From assembly GCA_036388675.1 (NCBI GenBank), contig DASVRI010000009.1, positions 66,652 to 130,651 of the forward strand: DNA of 64,000 nucleotides, in the 5' to 3' direction. Every line of letters begins with the position of its first letter. The stretch's first letter is position 1. This DNA comes from DASVUS01 sp036388675 (GTDB lineage Bacteria; Armatimonadota; Abditibacteriia; Abditibacteriales; Abditibacteriaceae). Under the pieces are notes generated by a model that was not told where the DNA came from, did not search any database, and saw only the letters and a program-made list of their open reading frames with translations. Of this stretch, positions 53,032 through 61,658 are shown in pieces. The translations under genes were made by a program, and so were the position numbers.

Positions 53032-53838
53032 TCAAGGAGAAGGCATGGTGCCGTTACTGGATGCAGTCGGCCACTCAGCCTCATGGAGATCAACCTCATG
53101 GAGAGCGGCGCGTTCGTTGCTTTCTGCAATGTGATGGTCGACATTAATCGCGGCGTTCTTCAGGGCTGCATTGTGCTCTTCACGCGCGAGTTGGCGCATT
53201 TCGCCGGTTTCAACATAGTAAATTTGCTCGGCGATGTTGGTGGCATGATCAGCGGTGCGTTCGAGTACTCGTGCGATGAGCAGCAGCTTGGTCGCCTGCT
53301 CAATGAGCGTCGGGTCATCGCGCATTTTGTCGATAAGTTCACGCTGCAAGTGATCGCAAAGGTCATCGACAGCGTCATCATCGCGCGCCACCTGCACGGC
53401 CAAGTCTTGGTCGTGCGTGATGAACGCCTGCAATGAGTCGCCCACCATTTTGCGTGAGAGTTGTCCCAGACGAGGAATATCAACGAGGGGCTTGAAAAAT
53501 GTTTGCCCGGCCAGACTGCGCGCGATGCGCGAGATGTCAACGGCATGATCGCCGATGCGCTCCAGGTCGATGACGATGCGCATGCTCGAACCGACAATGC
53601 GCAGGTCGCGCGCCATCGGCTGTTGCAAGGCCAGAAGCTGCATGGCACGCGTCTGGATGCCGAAGTTCATGTCGTCGGCGAAGTCGTCTTCATCCACCAC
53701 TTGCTTGGCCAGTGCCAGATCCTGCCGCACCAGAGCATCCAGCGACTTGCCCAGAGCCTCTTCAACAAAACGTCCCAAGCGCAACAGGTCATTTTGCAAC
53801 TCGTCTAATTGTTCTTCAAATGTGCGGCGTATGCTCAT
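53032..53838 (-). CDS. phoU: Phosphate-specific transport system accessory protein PhoU
   Basis: A 268-residue PhoU: two repeats of a three-helix bundle. The family's metal-binding signatures appear as LERIGDHAVDISRIA (about 94) and RTADHATNIAEQI (about 198), preceded by RDLRIVGSSMRIVIDLE. PhoU links Pst transport activity to PhoR signalling and restrains phosphate uptake. The C-terminal 40 residues (NVDHHIAESNERAALHEVDLH and a Pro/Ser tail) extend beyond the usual end. It is the last gene of the leftward pstSCAB-phoU order, 130 bp after pstB. Confidence 0.93.
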   Translation of the reverse strand: MSIRRTFEEQLDELQNDLLRLGRFVEEALGKSLDALVRQDLALAKQVVDEDDFADDMNFGIQTRAMQLLALQQPMARDLRIVGSSMRIVIDLERIGDHAVDISRIARSLAGQTFFKPLVDIPRLGQLSRKMVGDSLQAFITHDQDLAVQVARDDDAVDDLCDHLQRELIDKMRDDPTLIEQATKLLLIARVLERTADHATNIAEQIYYVETGEMRQLAREEHNAALKNAAINVDHHIAESNERAALHEVDLHEAEWPTASSNGTMPSP

Positions 53839-53968
53839 GGCCTTGCTCCTGGATAAGGTAACGAGTGATCAAATTTATCACAAAGCGAGCACTCGGTCTG
53901 TGCAGTACTTGACAAACATCAAATGTTCAACGGCTCGACGGGCAGCGTTGTTCTGCTGCACAGGGCGA

Positions 53969-54988
53969 TTAGCCGAAACGTCCGGTGATGTAATCTTCAG
54001 TGCGCTTGTCGCTCGGGTCGGTGAAAATTTTAGAAGTCGAATCCATTTCCACCAGTTCGCCCAGCAGGAAGAACCCGGTGTTATCGCTGACGCGCGCTGC
54101 CTGCTGCATGTTATGCGTCACAATGATAATCGTGTAGTGCTCTTTCAATTCGCGCATTAACTCTTCGATTTTGAGGGTGGAAATCGGATCGAGCGCAGAA
54201 GCCGGTTCGTCCATGAGCAGAACTTCGGGCTTGGTTGCCATGGCGCGCGCGATGCACAAACGCTGCTGCTGTCCGCCCGAAAGCGCCAGGGCGCTCTTTT
54301 TCAGGTCGTCCTTCACTTCGTTCCACAATGCAGCGCCGTTGAGGCTTTCTTCTACGATTTCGCGCAGTTGGTTCTTGTTGCGGATGCCGTTCAGACGCGG
54401 CCCATAGGATATGTTGTCAAAGATCGACATCGGGAACGGGTTCGGCTTCTGGAACACCATGCCGACGCGCTGGCGCAACGCCACCACATCGACGCCACGG
54501 GCATAGATATTCTCGCCTTCGAGGTTAACTTCGCCCGTTATCTTAACGTTGTCGATAAGGTCGTTCATGCGGTTAATGCAACGCAGATAAGTGCTTTTGC
54601 CGCAACCTGAGGGGCCGATTAACGCCGTAATGGATTTCTCCATTAACTGGGTGTTGATGTTCTTCAAGGCGTGCTTGGCGCCATAGTGCAGATTCAGGCC
54701 ACGAGTTTCAATCTTTACGGCACCCGCTGCGGGCTCCTGGCCCGGCATCGGTTGCTGCCTGCTCATGGCACCGACTTCGACGCGACGCGGCATGGCCACA
54801 GATGCTGAAGCCATCATCGAGCCGTTAGTGCCATTCGCGCCGGCACTCGACTCTTGTTTTTCATCGGCCAGTTCGCCGATGGCGGCATCAGCAAGCGGCA
54901 CGCCGGTGGGCACAGGAATATCCTGAGGCTGATCGTTCACCTGAGGCTCGCTCGTCATTGTTGTTTCATTCGGCATGATGTTCCCCAT
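53969..54988 (-). CDS. pstB: Phosphate ABC transporter ATP-binding protein PstB with N-terminal extension
   Basis: A 339-residue PstB, the ATPase of the high-affinity phosphate importer. The core (about 88-339) has ALIGPSGCGKSTYLRCINRMNDL, LSGGQQQRLCIARAMA and VLLMDEPASALDPI, the PstB-typical VGMVFQKPNPFPMSIFDNISYG and the ending ITGRFG. The usual length is about 250-270; here roughly 85 residues rich in Pro, Gly and Gln (PTGVPLADAAIGELADEK, QQPMPGQEPAAGAVK) precede it and look disordered. Internal ATG at 54976 (MPNETT) or a start nearer the core cannot be excluded. Confidence 0.93.
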   Translation of the reverse strand: MGNIMPNETTMTSEPQVNDQPQDIPVPTGVPLADAAIGELADEKQESSAGANGTNGSMMASASVAMPRRVEVGAMSRQQPMPGQEPAAGAVKIETRGLNLHYGAKHALKNINTQLMEKSITALIGPSGCGKSTYLRCINRMNDLIDNVKITGEVNLEGENIYARGVDVVALRQRVGMVFQKPNPFPMSIFDNISYGPRLNGIRNKNQLREIVEESLNGAALWNEVKDDLKKSALALSGGQQQRLCIARAMATKPEVLLMDEPASALDPISTLKIEELMRELKEHYTIIIVTHNMQQAARVSDNTGFFLLGELVEMDSTSKIFTDPSDKRTEDYITGRFG

Positions 54989-55099
54989 TCTCGGAAACCA
55001 GATACAGCCAGTTTAGCGCATCATATATTAAGTGCAGGTTAAGGTTGATACCTGTGCAACGGCAGTGCCGGTTGCGAGTACTCAACCGCACGCTGCCCT

Positions 55100-56017
55100 T
55101 CACTTCGCTGAACTGTAACGTCCGCTCGTAAAGTAGCGCGCGGCCAGGCTCAGAATCAGAATCAGCAATACCAACACAAGGGCACCGCCCCAGGCCAGCG
55201 CGTTCCAGTGGTTGTCGGCAGAAGTGGCGAAGTTAAAAATCGTGACCGGCAACGAAGCGATCGGCTGTTGCAGATTGGTGCTGTAAAAGTTGTTGCCCAG
55301 TGCAGTAAACAGCAACGGCGCGGTCTCACCCGCAATGCGCGCGATGGCCAGCAGTACACCCGTAACAACGCCGCCCTTAGCCGCACCCAGCACGACTTTC
55401 AAAGTGGTGAACCAGCGCGACGCGCCCAGCGCCAGCGAAGCCTCACGCAACGACATCGGCACAAGGCGCACGATTTCTTCGGTCGTGCGCATGATCGTCG
55501 GCACCATCATAATTCCAAGCGCCAGCCCACCGGCCAGCGCCGAGTAGCCTGTGCCGGGATTGGCTCTGGCAACCGGATACACGGCAATTGCATATACAAA
55601 GATACCGATGACGATGGACGGCACACCGTTGAGCACATCAGCGGCGAAGCGCACGCACCACGCAAAGCGATTATTGCCATATTCGGCCAGATAAAGTCCG
55701 CCCAAAATGCCCAACGGCAGACCGATGCAGCAGGCCAGACCGATGATGATGAGTGAACCGACGATGGCGTGCTTCATGCCGCCACCGGGGTCGCCATAGG
55801 CCGGTTGTATTTGGGTAAAGAACTCGCTGTTGAGCAGTGGAAGCCCGCGCGCTGCGACGTAATACAGCACCAGCGCGAGCGGTATAACAGCTAAAAGCGC
55901 CGCCAGCGAGGAACCGGCCCACATGGCTGCGTTGGCGGCGCGACGCCGCAGACGACGAATGTTGCTTCCCGCGCTTTGTTGATTTTTGCTCAAGGTTGTA
56001 GCTTGTGTGGCTTGCAT
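55100..56017 (-). CDS. pstA: Phosphate ABC transporter permease PstA
   Basis: A 305-residue permease with about six membrane helices. The N-terminal segment LAALLAVIPLALVLYYVA is the first helix, and the ABC-coupling EAA-like loop is in REASLALGASRWFTTLKVVLGAAKGGV. VPSIVIGIFVYAIAV is a family hallmark. With PstC it forms the phosphate channel in the inner membrane. It follows pstC by 40 bp. GAGTACTC lies four bases before its ATG, with no other clear ribosome site. Confidence 0.94.
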   Translation of the reverse strand: MQATQATTLSKNQQSAGSNIRRLRRRAANAAMWAGSSLAALLAVIPLALVLYYVAARGLPLLNSEFFTQIQPAYGDPGGGMKHAIVGSLIIIGLACCIGLPLGILGGLYLAEYGNNRFAWCVRFAADVLNGVPSIVIGIFVYAIAVYPVARANPGTGYSALAGGLALGIMMVPTIMRTTEEIVRLVPMSLREASLALGASRWFTTLKVVLGAAKGGVVTGVLLAIARIAGETAPLLFTALGNNFYSTNLQQPIASLPVTIFNFATSADNHWNALAWGGALVLVLLILILSLAARYFTSGRYSSAK

Positions 56018-56057
56018 ATTTGAGTACTCGTTAAAGGCTCAGGCTACGCTGCGATTC

Positions 56058-57149
56058 CTACTCGCGTGCGGTTCCGGTGACGGTGCGCGCCATGTTCCAG
56101 ATCATGAATCGCGCAAAGGCATTGACGATGATCGTGATGCAGAACAAGACCAGCGCCAGATACATCAAGGCCGCCAACTGATCGCCGCTGGCCTCATTGA
56201 ATTCGTTGGCGAGTTTGCTCGATAGAGTACTCGCCGGTGCAAGTAGCGATACCGAAGGCTGATCGGAGTTGCCGATCACCATTGTTATCGCCATGGTTTC
56301 ACCGAGTGCGCGCGCCAGTCCCAGAATAATGGCGCCGATAATGCCGGAGCGCGCATAACGCAGCACCGGCCCTTTGATGGCTTCCCAACGCGTGGCGCCC
56401 AGGCCGAAGGCCGCCTCGCGCTGAGACGGCGGCACGGCCCTGATGACTTCGCGCGACACGGCGGTAATGAACGGCAGCACCATGATCGCCAGAATGAGAG
56501 CGCCGGCCATCATGCTCTGTCCAAGCGGCGCGCCATTCACCAGGTTGGATGGGCCGTAATCCGCCAGCCAGCCTAATCCCGGCACCCTGGCGACGCCCTG
56601 CTCCCAACCTTGCAGGCTTTCAAACAGGTTGGTGCTCATCCAGTCCTGGCGCACTTGAAGCCACGGCACCATTACCAAACGTCCCCACAGGCCATATACC
56701 ACGCTGGGCACGGCAGCCAGCAGTTCCACCATGAACGAGACCGGTGTGCGCACCCAACGCGGTGCCAGTTCCGCCAGGAAGATCGCGGTTCCCAGACCAA
56801 TCGGCACGGCCAGCAGCAGCGCCAGCAGCGACGACATCAACGTGCCCCAGATGAATGGCCAGGCACCATAAACTGCTTTGGTCGGATCGTCGGGGCTGGG
56901 ATTCCACACCGATGAAGTCAGAAAACCAGTGCCAAAACGCGCCATTGCGGGTTCCGAGGCGCGCCACAACTGAATGCCGATCAGCACGCAAATCACAAGC
57001 ACGCTGGCACCGAAAATCAAAGTGGCGCCAAAGAACATGTTGTCCATCGCCACGGTGCTGAAAAAGCCGCGTCGCTTGGCCTTCAGGCTCCCACCCGGTG
57101 GACGCTCACCGGGCGGGGAACTCTTCTGATTAAGGGGTTCGGCAACCAT
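56058..57149 (-). CDS. pstC: Phosphate ABC transporter permease PstC
   Basis: A 363-residue permease, somewhat longer than usual at the N-terminus (about 35 hydrophilic residues, PPGERPPGGSLKAKRRG). Helices include MFFGATLIFGASVLVICVLIG and FIWGTLMSSLLALLLAVPIGLGTAIFLAE. The family signatures LLAAVPSVVYGLWG and REAAFGLGATRWEAIKGPVL (EAA loop) are present. It follows pstS by 84 bp in the leftward operon. GAGTACTC occurs once within and once (57188) 38 bp upstream of the start. Confidence 0.94.
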   Translation of the reverse strand: MVAEPLNQKSSPPGERPPGGSLKAKRRGFFSTVAMDNMFFGATLIFGASVLVICVLIGIQLWRASEPAMARFGTGFLTSSVWNPSPDDPTKAVYGAWPFIWGTLMSSLLALLLAVPIGLGTAIFLAELAPRWVRTPVSFMVELLAAVPSVVYGLWGRLVMVPWLQVRQDWMSTNLFESLQGWEQGVARVPGLGWLADYGPSNLVNGAPLGQSMMAGALILAIMVLPFITAVSREVIRAVPPSQREAAFGLGATRWEAIKGPVLRYARSGIIGAIILGLARALGETMAITMVIGNSDQPSVSLLAPASTLSSKLANEFNEASGDQLAALMYLALVLFCITIIVNAFARFMIWNMARTVTGTARE

Positions 57150-57233
57150 GATGGAAAGGTCTAAAGATCAAGTACAAAGAGGACTGCGAGTACTCGCAAA
57201 GCACGGCAGCGTATGGCAACCGGGCCGGGTTTA

Positions 57234-58337
57234 CTACTGGATCGATTGAATCGTCGTCTGATTCAGCTTCGCAACCGAAGCCGGCAGCGGCGCATACAAC
57301 AACGGCTCGGCCATGCCCTGCCCGTCTGTCATGGCCCAGTTGAGGAACTGGGTCAGCACTTTGCCTTTAGCCGCGTCCTGCTGCTTTTTGTAGGCCAGAA
57401 TATAGGTAAAGCCCGCGATTGGATAGGCTTTAGCGCCGGGTTCGTTGACAATCGGCGCGCGCACATCTTTCTGCATCGCGGCAGAAGCGCCTTCAGCCGC
57501 CGCTACTGTGGAAGCCACACTTGGCTCCACAAACTGCCCGGCTTTGTTGCGCAGCGCGGCATAAGCGATTTTATTCTCGATGGCATAGGCCAATTCCGCG
57601 TAACCGATGGCGCCCGGTGTCTGCTTCACCACGGCGGCCACGCCGTCGTTGCCCTTGCCGCCGATGCCGACCGGCCATTCGACCGATTTACCCGCACCTA
57701 CCTGGCCGCTCCACTCTGGGCTGACTGCCTTCAGATAGTTGGTAAAAATGTAGCTGGTGCCGCTGCCATCCGAGCGATGCGCCACGGTCACGGCGCGATT
57801 GGGCAGGCTGGCGCCGGGGTTGAGAGCCGCGATTTTGGGATCGTTCCAGCGCTTGATCTGCCCGAGGAACATGCCGGCCAACGTCTGGCCATCTAAGCGG
57901 AGCTTGGGGACTTCCTGCAAGTTGTAGATAACGGCCACGGCGCCTGCGACGGTGGGAATATGCACCACGGGCGCCGGCATTTCCTTGAGGTCTTCGTCGT
58001 TGAGCGGTGCATCGCTGGCACCGAAATTAACCGTCTGGTTTTTCAACTGCTGGATGCCGGCGCCGCTGCCCACCGACTGATAATTGATGCGCACACCTTT
58101 GTTCTTGTTGTAGGTGTCGAACCATTTCGAATAAAGCGGATACGGGAACGTCGCGCCCGCGCCGGTCAACTGCCCGCCTGCGGGGGCCGCACCGCCGCTT
58201 GCAGCCGTGTTGCCGGCACTGTTGTCTGCCATGTTACCTGTTGTGGCGGTGTCTTGCGGGCCGCCGCATCCGGCCAGAGTTGCAAAAAGCGTCGCTGTGC
58301 CGATCAAAGATGCAAGAGATTTGCAGTTAGTTGTCAT
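57234..58337 (-). CDS. pstS: Phosphate-binding protein PstS (copy 1)
   Basis: A 367-residue phosphate-binding lipoprotein. The signal ends in a lipobox (LFATLAGC) so the mature protein is probably lipid-anchored. The PstS pattern is clear: LTGAGATFPYPLYSKWFDTYNK, VNFGASDAPLNDEDL, RSDGSGTSYIFTNYL with the phosphate-binding Ser/Asp loop, VKQTPGAIGYAELAYA and YPIAGFTYI. It opens the leftward pst operon. The 150-bp divergent promoter region upstream carries three 11-bp-phased CTTAA repeats. Copy 2 at 60.2-61.2 kb is similar through most of its length but lacks the lipobox. Confidence 0.95.
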   Translation of the reverse strand: MTTNCKSLASLIGTATLFATLAGCGGPQDTATTGNMADNSAGNTAASGGAAPAGGQLTGAGATFPYPLYSKWFDTYNKNKGVRINYQSVGSGAGIQQLKNQTVNFGASDAPLNDEDLKEMPAPVVHIPTVAGAVAVIYNLQEVPKLRLDGQTLAGMFLGQIKRWNDPKIAALNPGASLPNRAVTVAHRSDGSGTSYIFTNYLKAVSPEWSGQVGAGKSVEWPVGIGGKGNDGVAAVVKQTPGAIGYAELAYAIENKIAYAALRNKAGQFVEPSVASTVAAAEGASAAMQKDVRAPIVNEPGAKAYPIAGFTYILAYKKQQDAAKGKVLTQFLNWAMTDGQGMAEPLLYAPLPASVAKLNQTTIQSIQ

Positions 58338-58396
58338 GATTTTGTTGTTCGCGTTGTTTTCTCCAAATGTTCAGGCTGCATTTTAGAAGCGCTATG

Positions 58397-58423
58397 TTAA
58401 GATTTCTTTAAGAGCAGTTTAAG
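58397..58423. promoter_or_regulatory. Putative Pho box between pstS and DUF47-pit
   Basis: TTAAG occurs at 58397, 58408 and 58419, exactly 11 bases apart (CTTAA repeats on the leftward strand). Direct repeats with an 11-bp period are the hallmark of PhoB/SphR binding sites, and PyTTAA-type repeats are known for cyanobacterial Pho boxes. The site lies between the divergent pstS and DUF47-pit genes. Confidence 0.72.
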
Positions 58424-58487
58424 GAACCGCTAAGTATTGGCTGGACACCTGGCCAGTGCAGGCGAGTACTCGTGAGAAAGGAAGATT

Positions 58488-59117
58488 GTGGCTCGATTTC
58501 AAATTTTACCGGCGGAAACCAAGTTCTACGATTGGTTCGAAAAAGGTAGCGCCAACCTGTTGGAAGCAGCACGTTTGCTGCACGACCTGATGACACATTA
58601 CGAGCGCCCGGCCTCCAAGGTTGTGCGCATCGTGGAAGCGGAACGCCAGGGCGATTTCATCGTGCATGAAATTACGGACCTGCTGCGAAAAACGCTCATT
58701 ACGCCGCTCGACCCCGAAGAAACCCAGGCGATGATGCACGCCATCGATAACGTTGTCGATTCCATTGAACAAGCGGCGGATAAGATGGTGCTGTACCAGA
58801 TTGAGCAACCCACCGATGAAGCGCATGAATTTAGCGAGATCATCTTGCGTTGTGCCCAGCAAGTGAACGCGGCCATGCCGCTGCTGCGCGACAACAAAGA
58901 GTTGGGGCAAGTGCAAAAGTTCGCCGTGGAGTTGAACCGTCTCGAAATGGAAGGCGATGAATTGTATCGGCGCGCGCTACAGAAACTCATTACGAGCCGT
59001 GATGACTGGTTCGAGTTCACGCGCTGGAAAGACATTTACGACGAACTGGAAAGCGTTTGCGACCGTTGCGAAGACATTGCCGATGTGCTGCAGGCGGTGG
59101 TGCTGAAGAATGCCTGA
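58488..59117 (+). CDS. DUF47 (PhoU-like) Pit accessory protein
   Basis: A 209-residue helical DUF47/TIGR00153 protein, a distant PhoU relative that usually sits before Pit transporters and is thought to regulate them. Features are FYDWFEKGSANLLEAARLL at the start, VEAERQGDFIVHEITDLL (E-x6-D-type metal signature) and the C-terminal WKDIYDELESVCDRCEDIADVLQAVVLKNA. The start is GTG at 58488 after AAAGGAAGA. Its stop overlaps the pit ATG, which implies coupled translation. GAGTACTC lies 16 bp upstream of the start, next to the Pho box. Confidence 0.9.
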   Translation: MARFQILPAETKFYDWFEKGSANLLEAARLLHDLMTHYERPASKVVRIVEAERQGDFIVHEITDLLRKTLITPLDPEETQAMMHAIDNVVDSIEQAADKMVLYQIEQPTDEAHEFSEIILRCAQQVNAAMPLLRDNKELGQVQKFAVELNRLEMEGDELYRRALQKLITSRDDWFEFTRWKDIYDELESVCDRCEDIADVLQAVVLKNA

Positions 59118-60138
59118 TCCGTTGCTGCTTCTCATCATCGTCCTCACACTGGCAGTCACTTTCGATTTTATTAACGGGTTTCACGATACAGCCAACGCCA
59201 TCGCCACCGTGGTGGCGACACGAGTACTCACGCCAACTCAGGCGATCCTGATGGCTTCGGTACTCAACGTCGGCGGCGCCATGACGGGAACCGCCGTCGC
59301 CAAGACGATCTCCAAAGGTCTGATCGACACGCAGTTGGCAACACAGCACCTCATCGTGGCCGCGCTGCTGGCCGCCATCATATGGAACCTTATTACATGG
59401 TTCTATGGCATTCCGTCCAGTTCAAGCCATGCGCTTATCGGCGGCATTGTCGGTGCAGCCATCGCGGAGGCGGGCAGTTTTGGCGCACCGAAATGGAACG
59501 TCGTGCTTCAAAAAGTGATCGTACCCCTGATCGTTTCGCCGATTATTGGTTTCGGCGCGGCCTGGCTCATCATGATTCTGTTGCTGCGGTTGTTCATCCG
59601 TCGCACACCCGGTGGAGTGCAACGCACCTTTGGCAAATTGCAGCTACTGTCCTCGGCTTTCATGGCTTTTAGTCATGGTAGCAACGATGCGCAAAAGACC
59701 ATGGGCGTGATGACTCTGGCCGTTGCGAGCTACATGTTCCAGGCGCGAGGCGTTCCCATTCCCGATGATCCGGTGATTCCCCTGTGGATTAAGCTCACAG
59801 CCGCCGTCGCGATGGGGCTTGGCACCGCAGCGGGCGGCTGGCGCGTCATTAAAACCATGGGACATCGGCTGGCACGTTTGCAACCCATTCACGGCTTTGC
59901 TGCCGAAACAGCGGCGGCCACCATCATTGAAATTGCGTCGCGCCTGGGATTCCCGCTCAGCACCACCCACGTTATCAGCTCGTCGATTATGGGCGCCGGC
60001 GCATCACGCCGTTTATCGGCTGTGCGCTGGAACGTCGCCGGCAGCATCGTGACGGCGTGGATACTCACCATCCCGGCGTGCATGATTTTGGCATCGGCCA
60101 TCTTCACATTACTGCGCGTTATCTTTCGTTTACCCTGA
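59110..60138 (+). CDS. pit: Inorganic phosphate transporter, PiT family
   Basis: A 342-residue low-affinity phosphate permease that cotransports phosphate or metal phosphate with protons or sodium. Both PiT signatures are seen: FDFINGFHDTANAIATVVATRVL near the N-terminus and FMAFSHGSNDAQKTMGVMTLA in the second half. The duplicated GIPSSSSHALIGGIVGAAI and GFPLSTTHVISSSIMGAG loops and about ten membrane helices complete the pattern. It overlaps the DUF47 gene by 8 bp. A perfect terminator hairpin follows. Confidence 0.95.
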   Translation: MPDPLLLLIIVLTLAVTFDFINGFHDTANAIATVVATRVLTPTQAILMASVLNVGGAMTGTAVAKTISKGLIDTQLATQHLIVAALLAAIIWNLITWFYGIPSSSSHALIGGIVGAAIAEAGSFGAPKWNVVLQKVIVPLIVSPIIGFGAAWLIMILLLRLFIRRTPGGVQRTFGKLQLLSSAFMAFSHGSNDAQKTMGVMTLAVASYMFQARGVPIPDDPVIPLWIKLTAAVAMGLGTAAGGWRVIKTMGHRLARLQPIHGFAAETAAATIIEIASRLGFPLSTTHVISSSIMGAGASRRLSAVRWNVAGSIVTAWILTIPACMILASAIFTLLRVIFRLP

Positions 60139-60151
60139 AGTGCTTAAGCAA

Positions 60152-60189
60152 CAAGAAGGGACACTCCAAAGTTGGAGTGTCCCTTCTTG
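60152..60189. terminator. Bidirectional intrinsic terminator between pit and pstS2
   Basis: A perfect 18-base stem (60152-60169 with 60172-60189) and two-base loop between the convergent pit and pstS2 genes. GAGTACTC begins at its last base. Confidence 0.9.
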
Positions 60190-60205
60190 AGTACTCATCT
60201 CTGTT

Positions 60206-61243
60206 TTAGCGGATGGTGCGCAGCTTGGACATGTTCATTGTCACAATGGAGCGAGGCAGCGGAGCATAGCTCAGCGGGCGCGCATAACGCTGTCCGGCGC
60301 CCATGGCCCAGCGCAGGAAGTTGACCGTCGATTGTCCTTTGGCCTTATCGCGCTGATTCCTGTACACCAGAATGTAGGTAAAGCCCGAAATCGGATACGA
60401 GGCAGCGCCCGGCGCGTTGACGATGGTGTAGCGAACATCACGCTGTAGCTGACGAGCCGAAGCCGAAGCGGCAGATGTCACGCCCCCGACGCTGGGATTC
60501 ACAAAAGCACCCGCGCGATTGCGGATCGCTGCGAAAGGCAAGCCGTTCTGCGTCGCATAAGCCAACTCGACATAGCCAATGGCGCCCGGTGTCTGCTTCA
60601 CGACTGCGGCTACACCGTCGTTACCGCGACCACCCAGGCCAACCGGCCACGCCACGGCTTTGCCGGCGCCAACCTGACGTGCCCACTGCGGGCTGACTGC
60701 CTTCAAATAGCTGGTGAAAATATGGCTCGTGCCGCTGCTATCCGAACGACGGGCAACTGTAACCGCACGGTTAGGCAAACGCATACCGGGATTCAACGCC
60801 GCAATCTGAGCATCGTTCCAGCGCGTAATCTGACCCAGGTAGATGTTGGCCAGGACGGGGCCGGACAAGCGCAGGCCGCGCGGCAGGCCGTTGTAAACCA
60901 CAGCAACCGCACCGGCAACGGTGGGAATGTGCACAACTTGTCCGGGCATCGTCTTCATGTCGGCGTTGGAAAGCGGCGCATCGCTGGCACCGAAATCGAC
61001 GGTGCCGTTCTTCAGCGCATTAATGCCGCCGCCGCTGCCAATAGCCTGATAGTTGATCTGGGAACCGCGATAAACGCTGAACCACTTCGAGTAAAGCGGA
61101 TACGGAAAAGTCGCACCCGCTCCAGTGAGACGGCCTTGAGCCTGTACTTGCACGATGGGCATCAAGCCCATTCCAAGAACGGCACCGACACCGGCAACGC
61201 GTTTCAAACGACCGCCTGCCATACGAAACTGCAGAGACTTCAT
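60206..61243 (-). CDS. pstS: Phosphate-binding protein PstS (copy 2)
   Basis: A 345-residue paralogue of PstS at 57.2 kb. The signal (RVAGVGAVLGMGLMPIVQVQA) is a type I signal with no lipobox, so this copy should be free in the periplasm. LTGAGATFPYPLYSKWFSVYR, VDFGASDAPLSNADM, RRSDSSGTSHIFTSYL and VKQTPGAIGYVELAYA align with copy 1. It stands alone with its own promoter holding four 11-bp-phased repeats. It may supply the same PstCAB with different affinity or expression. Confidence 0.93.
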   Translation of the reverse strand: MKSLQFRMAGGRLKRVAGVGAVLGMGLMPIVQVQAQGRLTGAGATFPYPLYSKWFSVYRGSQINYQAIGSGGGINALKNGTVDFGASDAPLSNADMKTMPGQVVHIPTVAGAVAVVYNGLPRGLRLSGPVLANIYLGQITRWNDAQIAALNPGMRLPNRAVTVARRSDSSGTSHIFTSYLKAVSPQWARQVGAGKAVAWPVGLGGRGNDGVAAVVKQTPGAIGYVELAYATQNGLPFAAIRNRAGAFVNPSVGGVTSAASASARQLQRDVRYTIVNAPGAASYPISGFTYILVYRNQRDKAKGQSTVNFLRWAMGAGQRYARPLSYAPLPRSIVTMNMSKLRTIR

Positions 61244-61293
61244 TCTTTTACCCCTTGCATGAGAATATCAACGCAGAGGATAATTTCGGCCCA

Positions 61294-61331
61294 TTAAGAA
61301 CCGATTAAGCCAGCTTCAAGAGCAGCTTAAA
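61294..61331. promoter_or_regulatory. Putative Pho box upstream of pstS2
   Basis: TTAAG at 61294 and 61305, TCAAG at 61316 and TTAAA at 61327, all 11 bases apart. Read on the leftward strand they are CTTAA-type direct repeats, the same unit as at 58397-58423. They lie 51-88 bp upstream of pstS2. Confidence 0.72.
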
Positions 61332-61658
61332 TATTGCGGCTTCAAGCCTTAACGAGTACTCGATTGGGGCTATGCGCTGCGACAATAGACGCTTGTATGA
61401 AACTAAAGCGTAGTGCATTGACGGTTCATGTCCGTGTAGTAGGGGCGCATGGCATGCGCCCTCCATCTGCGGCACACATCCAGACAATCACACCGGAACG
61501 TGCTTTAATACCGGCGCAATGTGCGCAAGTATGACAGCCAGGCCCGGAGCAAAGCCGGGGCAAAGCCGCAACACTGCCGCAGTTCCCCAGAAGTCTGATC
61601 TGTTCTGTTTATCTATCTTGAAGCGTCTATGAGAAATTGAGGATTGCAAACGCGATCA
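61332..61658. other. Intergenic stretch with partial family B core
   Basis: No gene is supported. GAGTACTC is at 61354. Around 61439-61461 is GTAGGGGCGCAT followed by its inverted partner, which resembles the core of the family B fold-back elements but lacks their ends. Confidence 0.45.
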
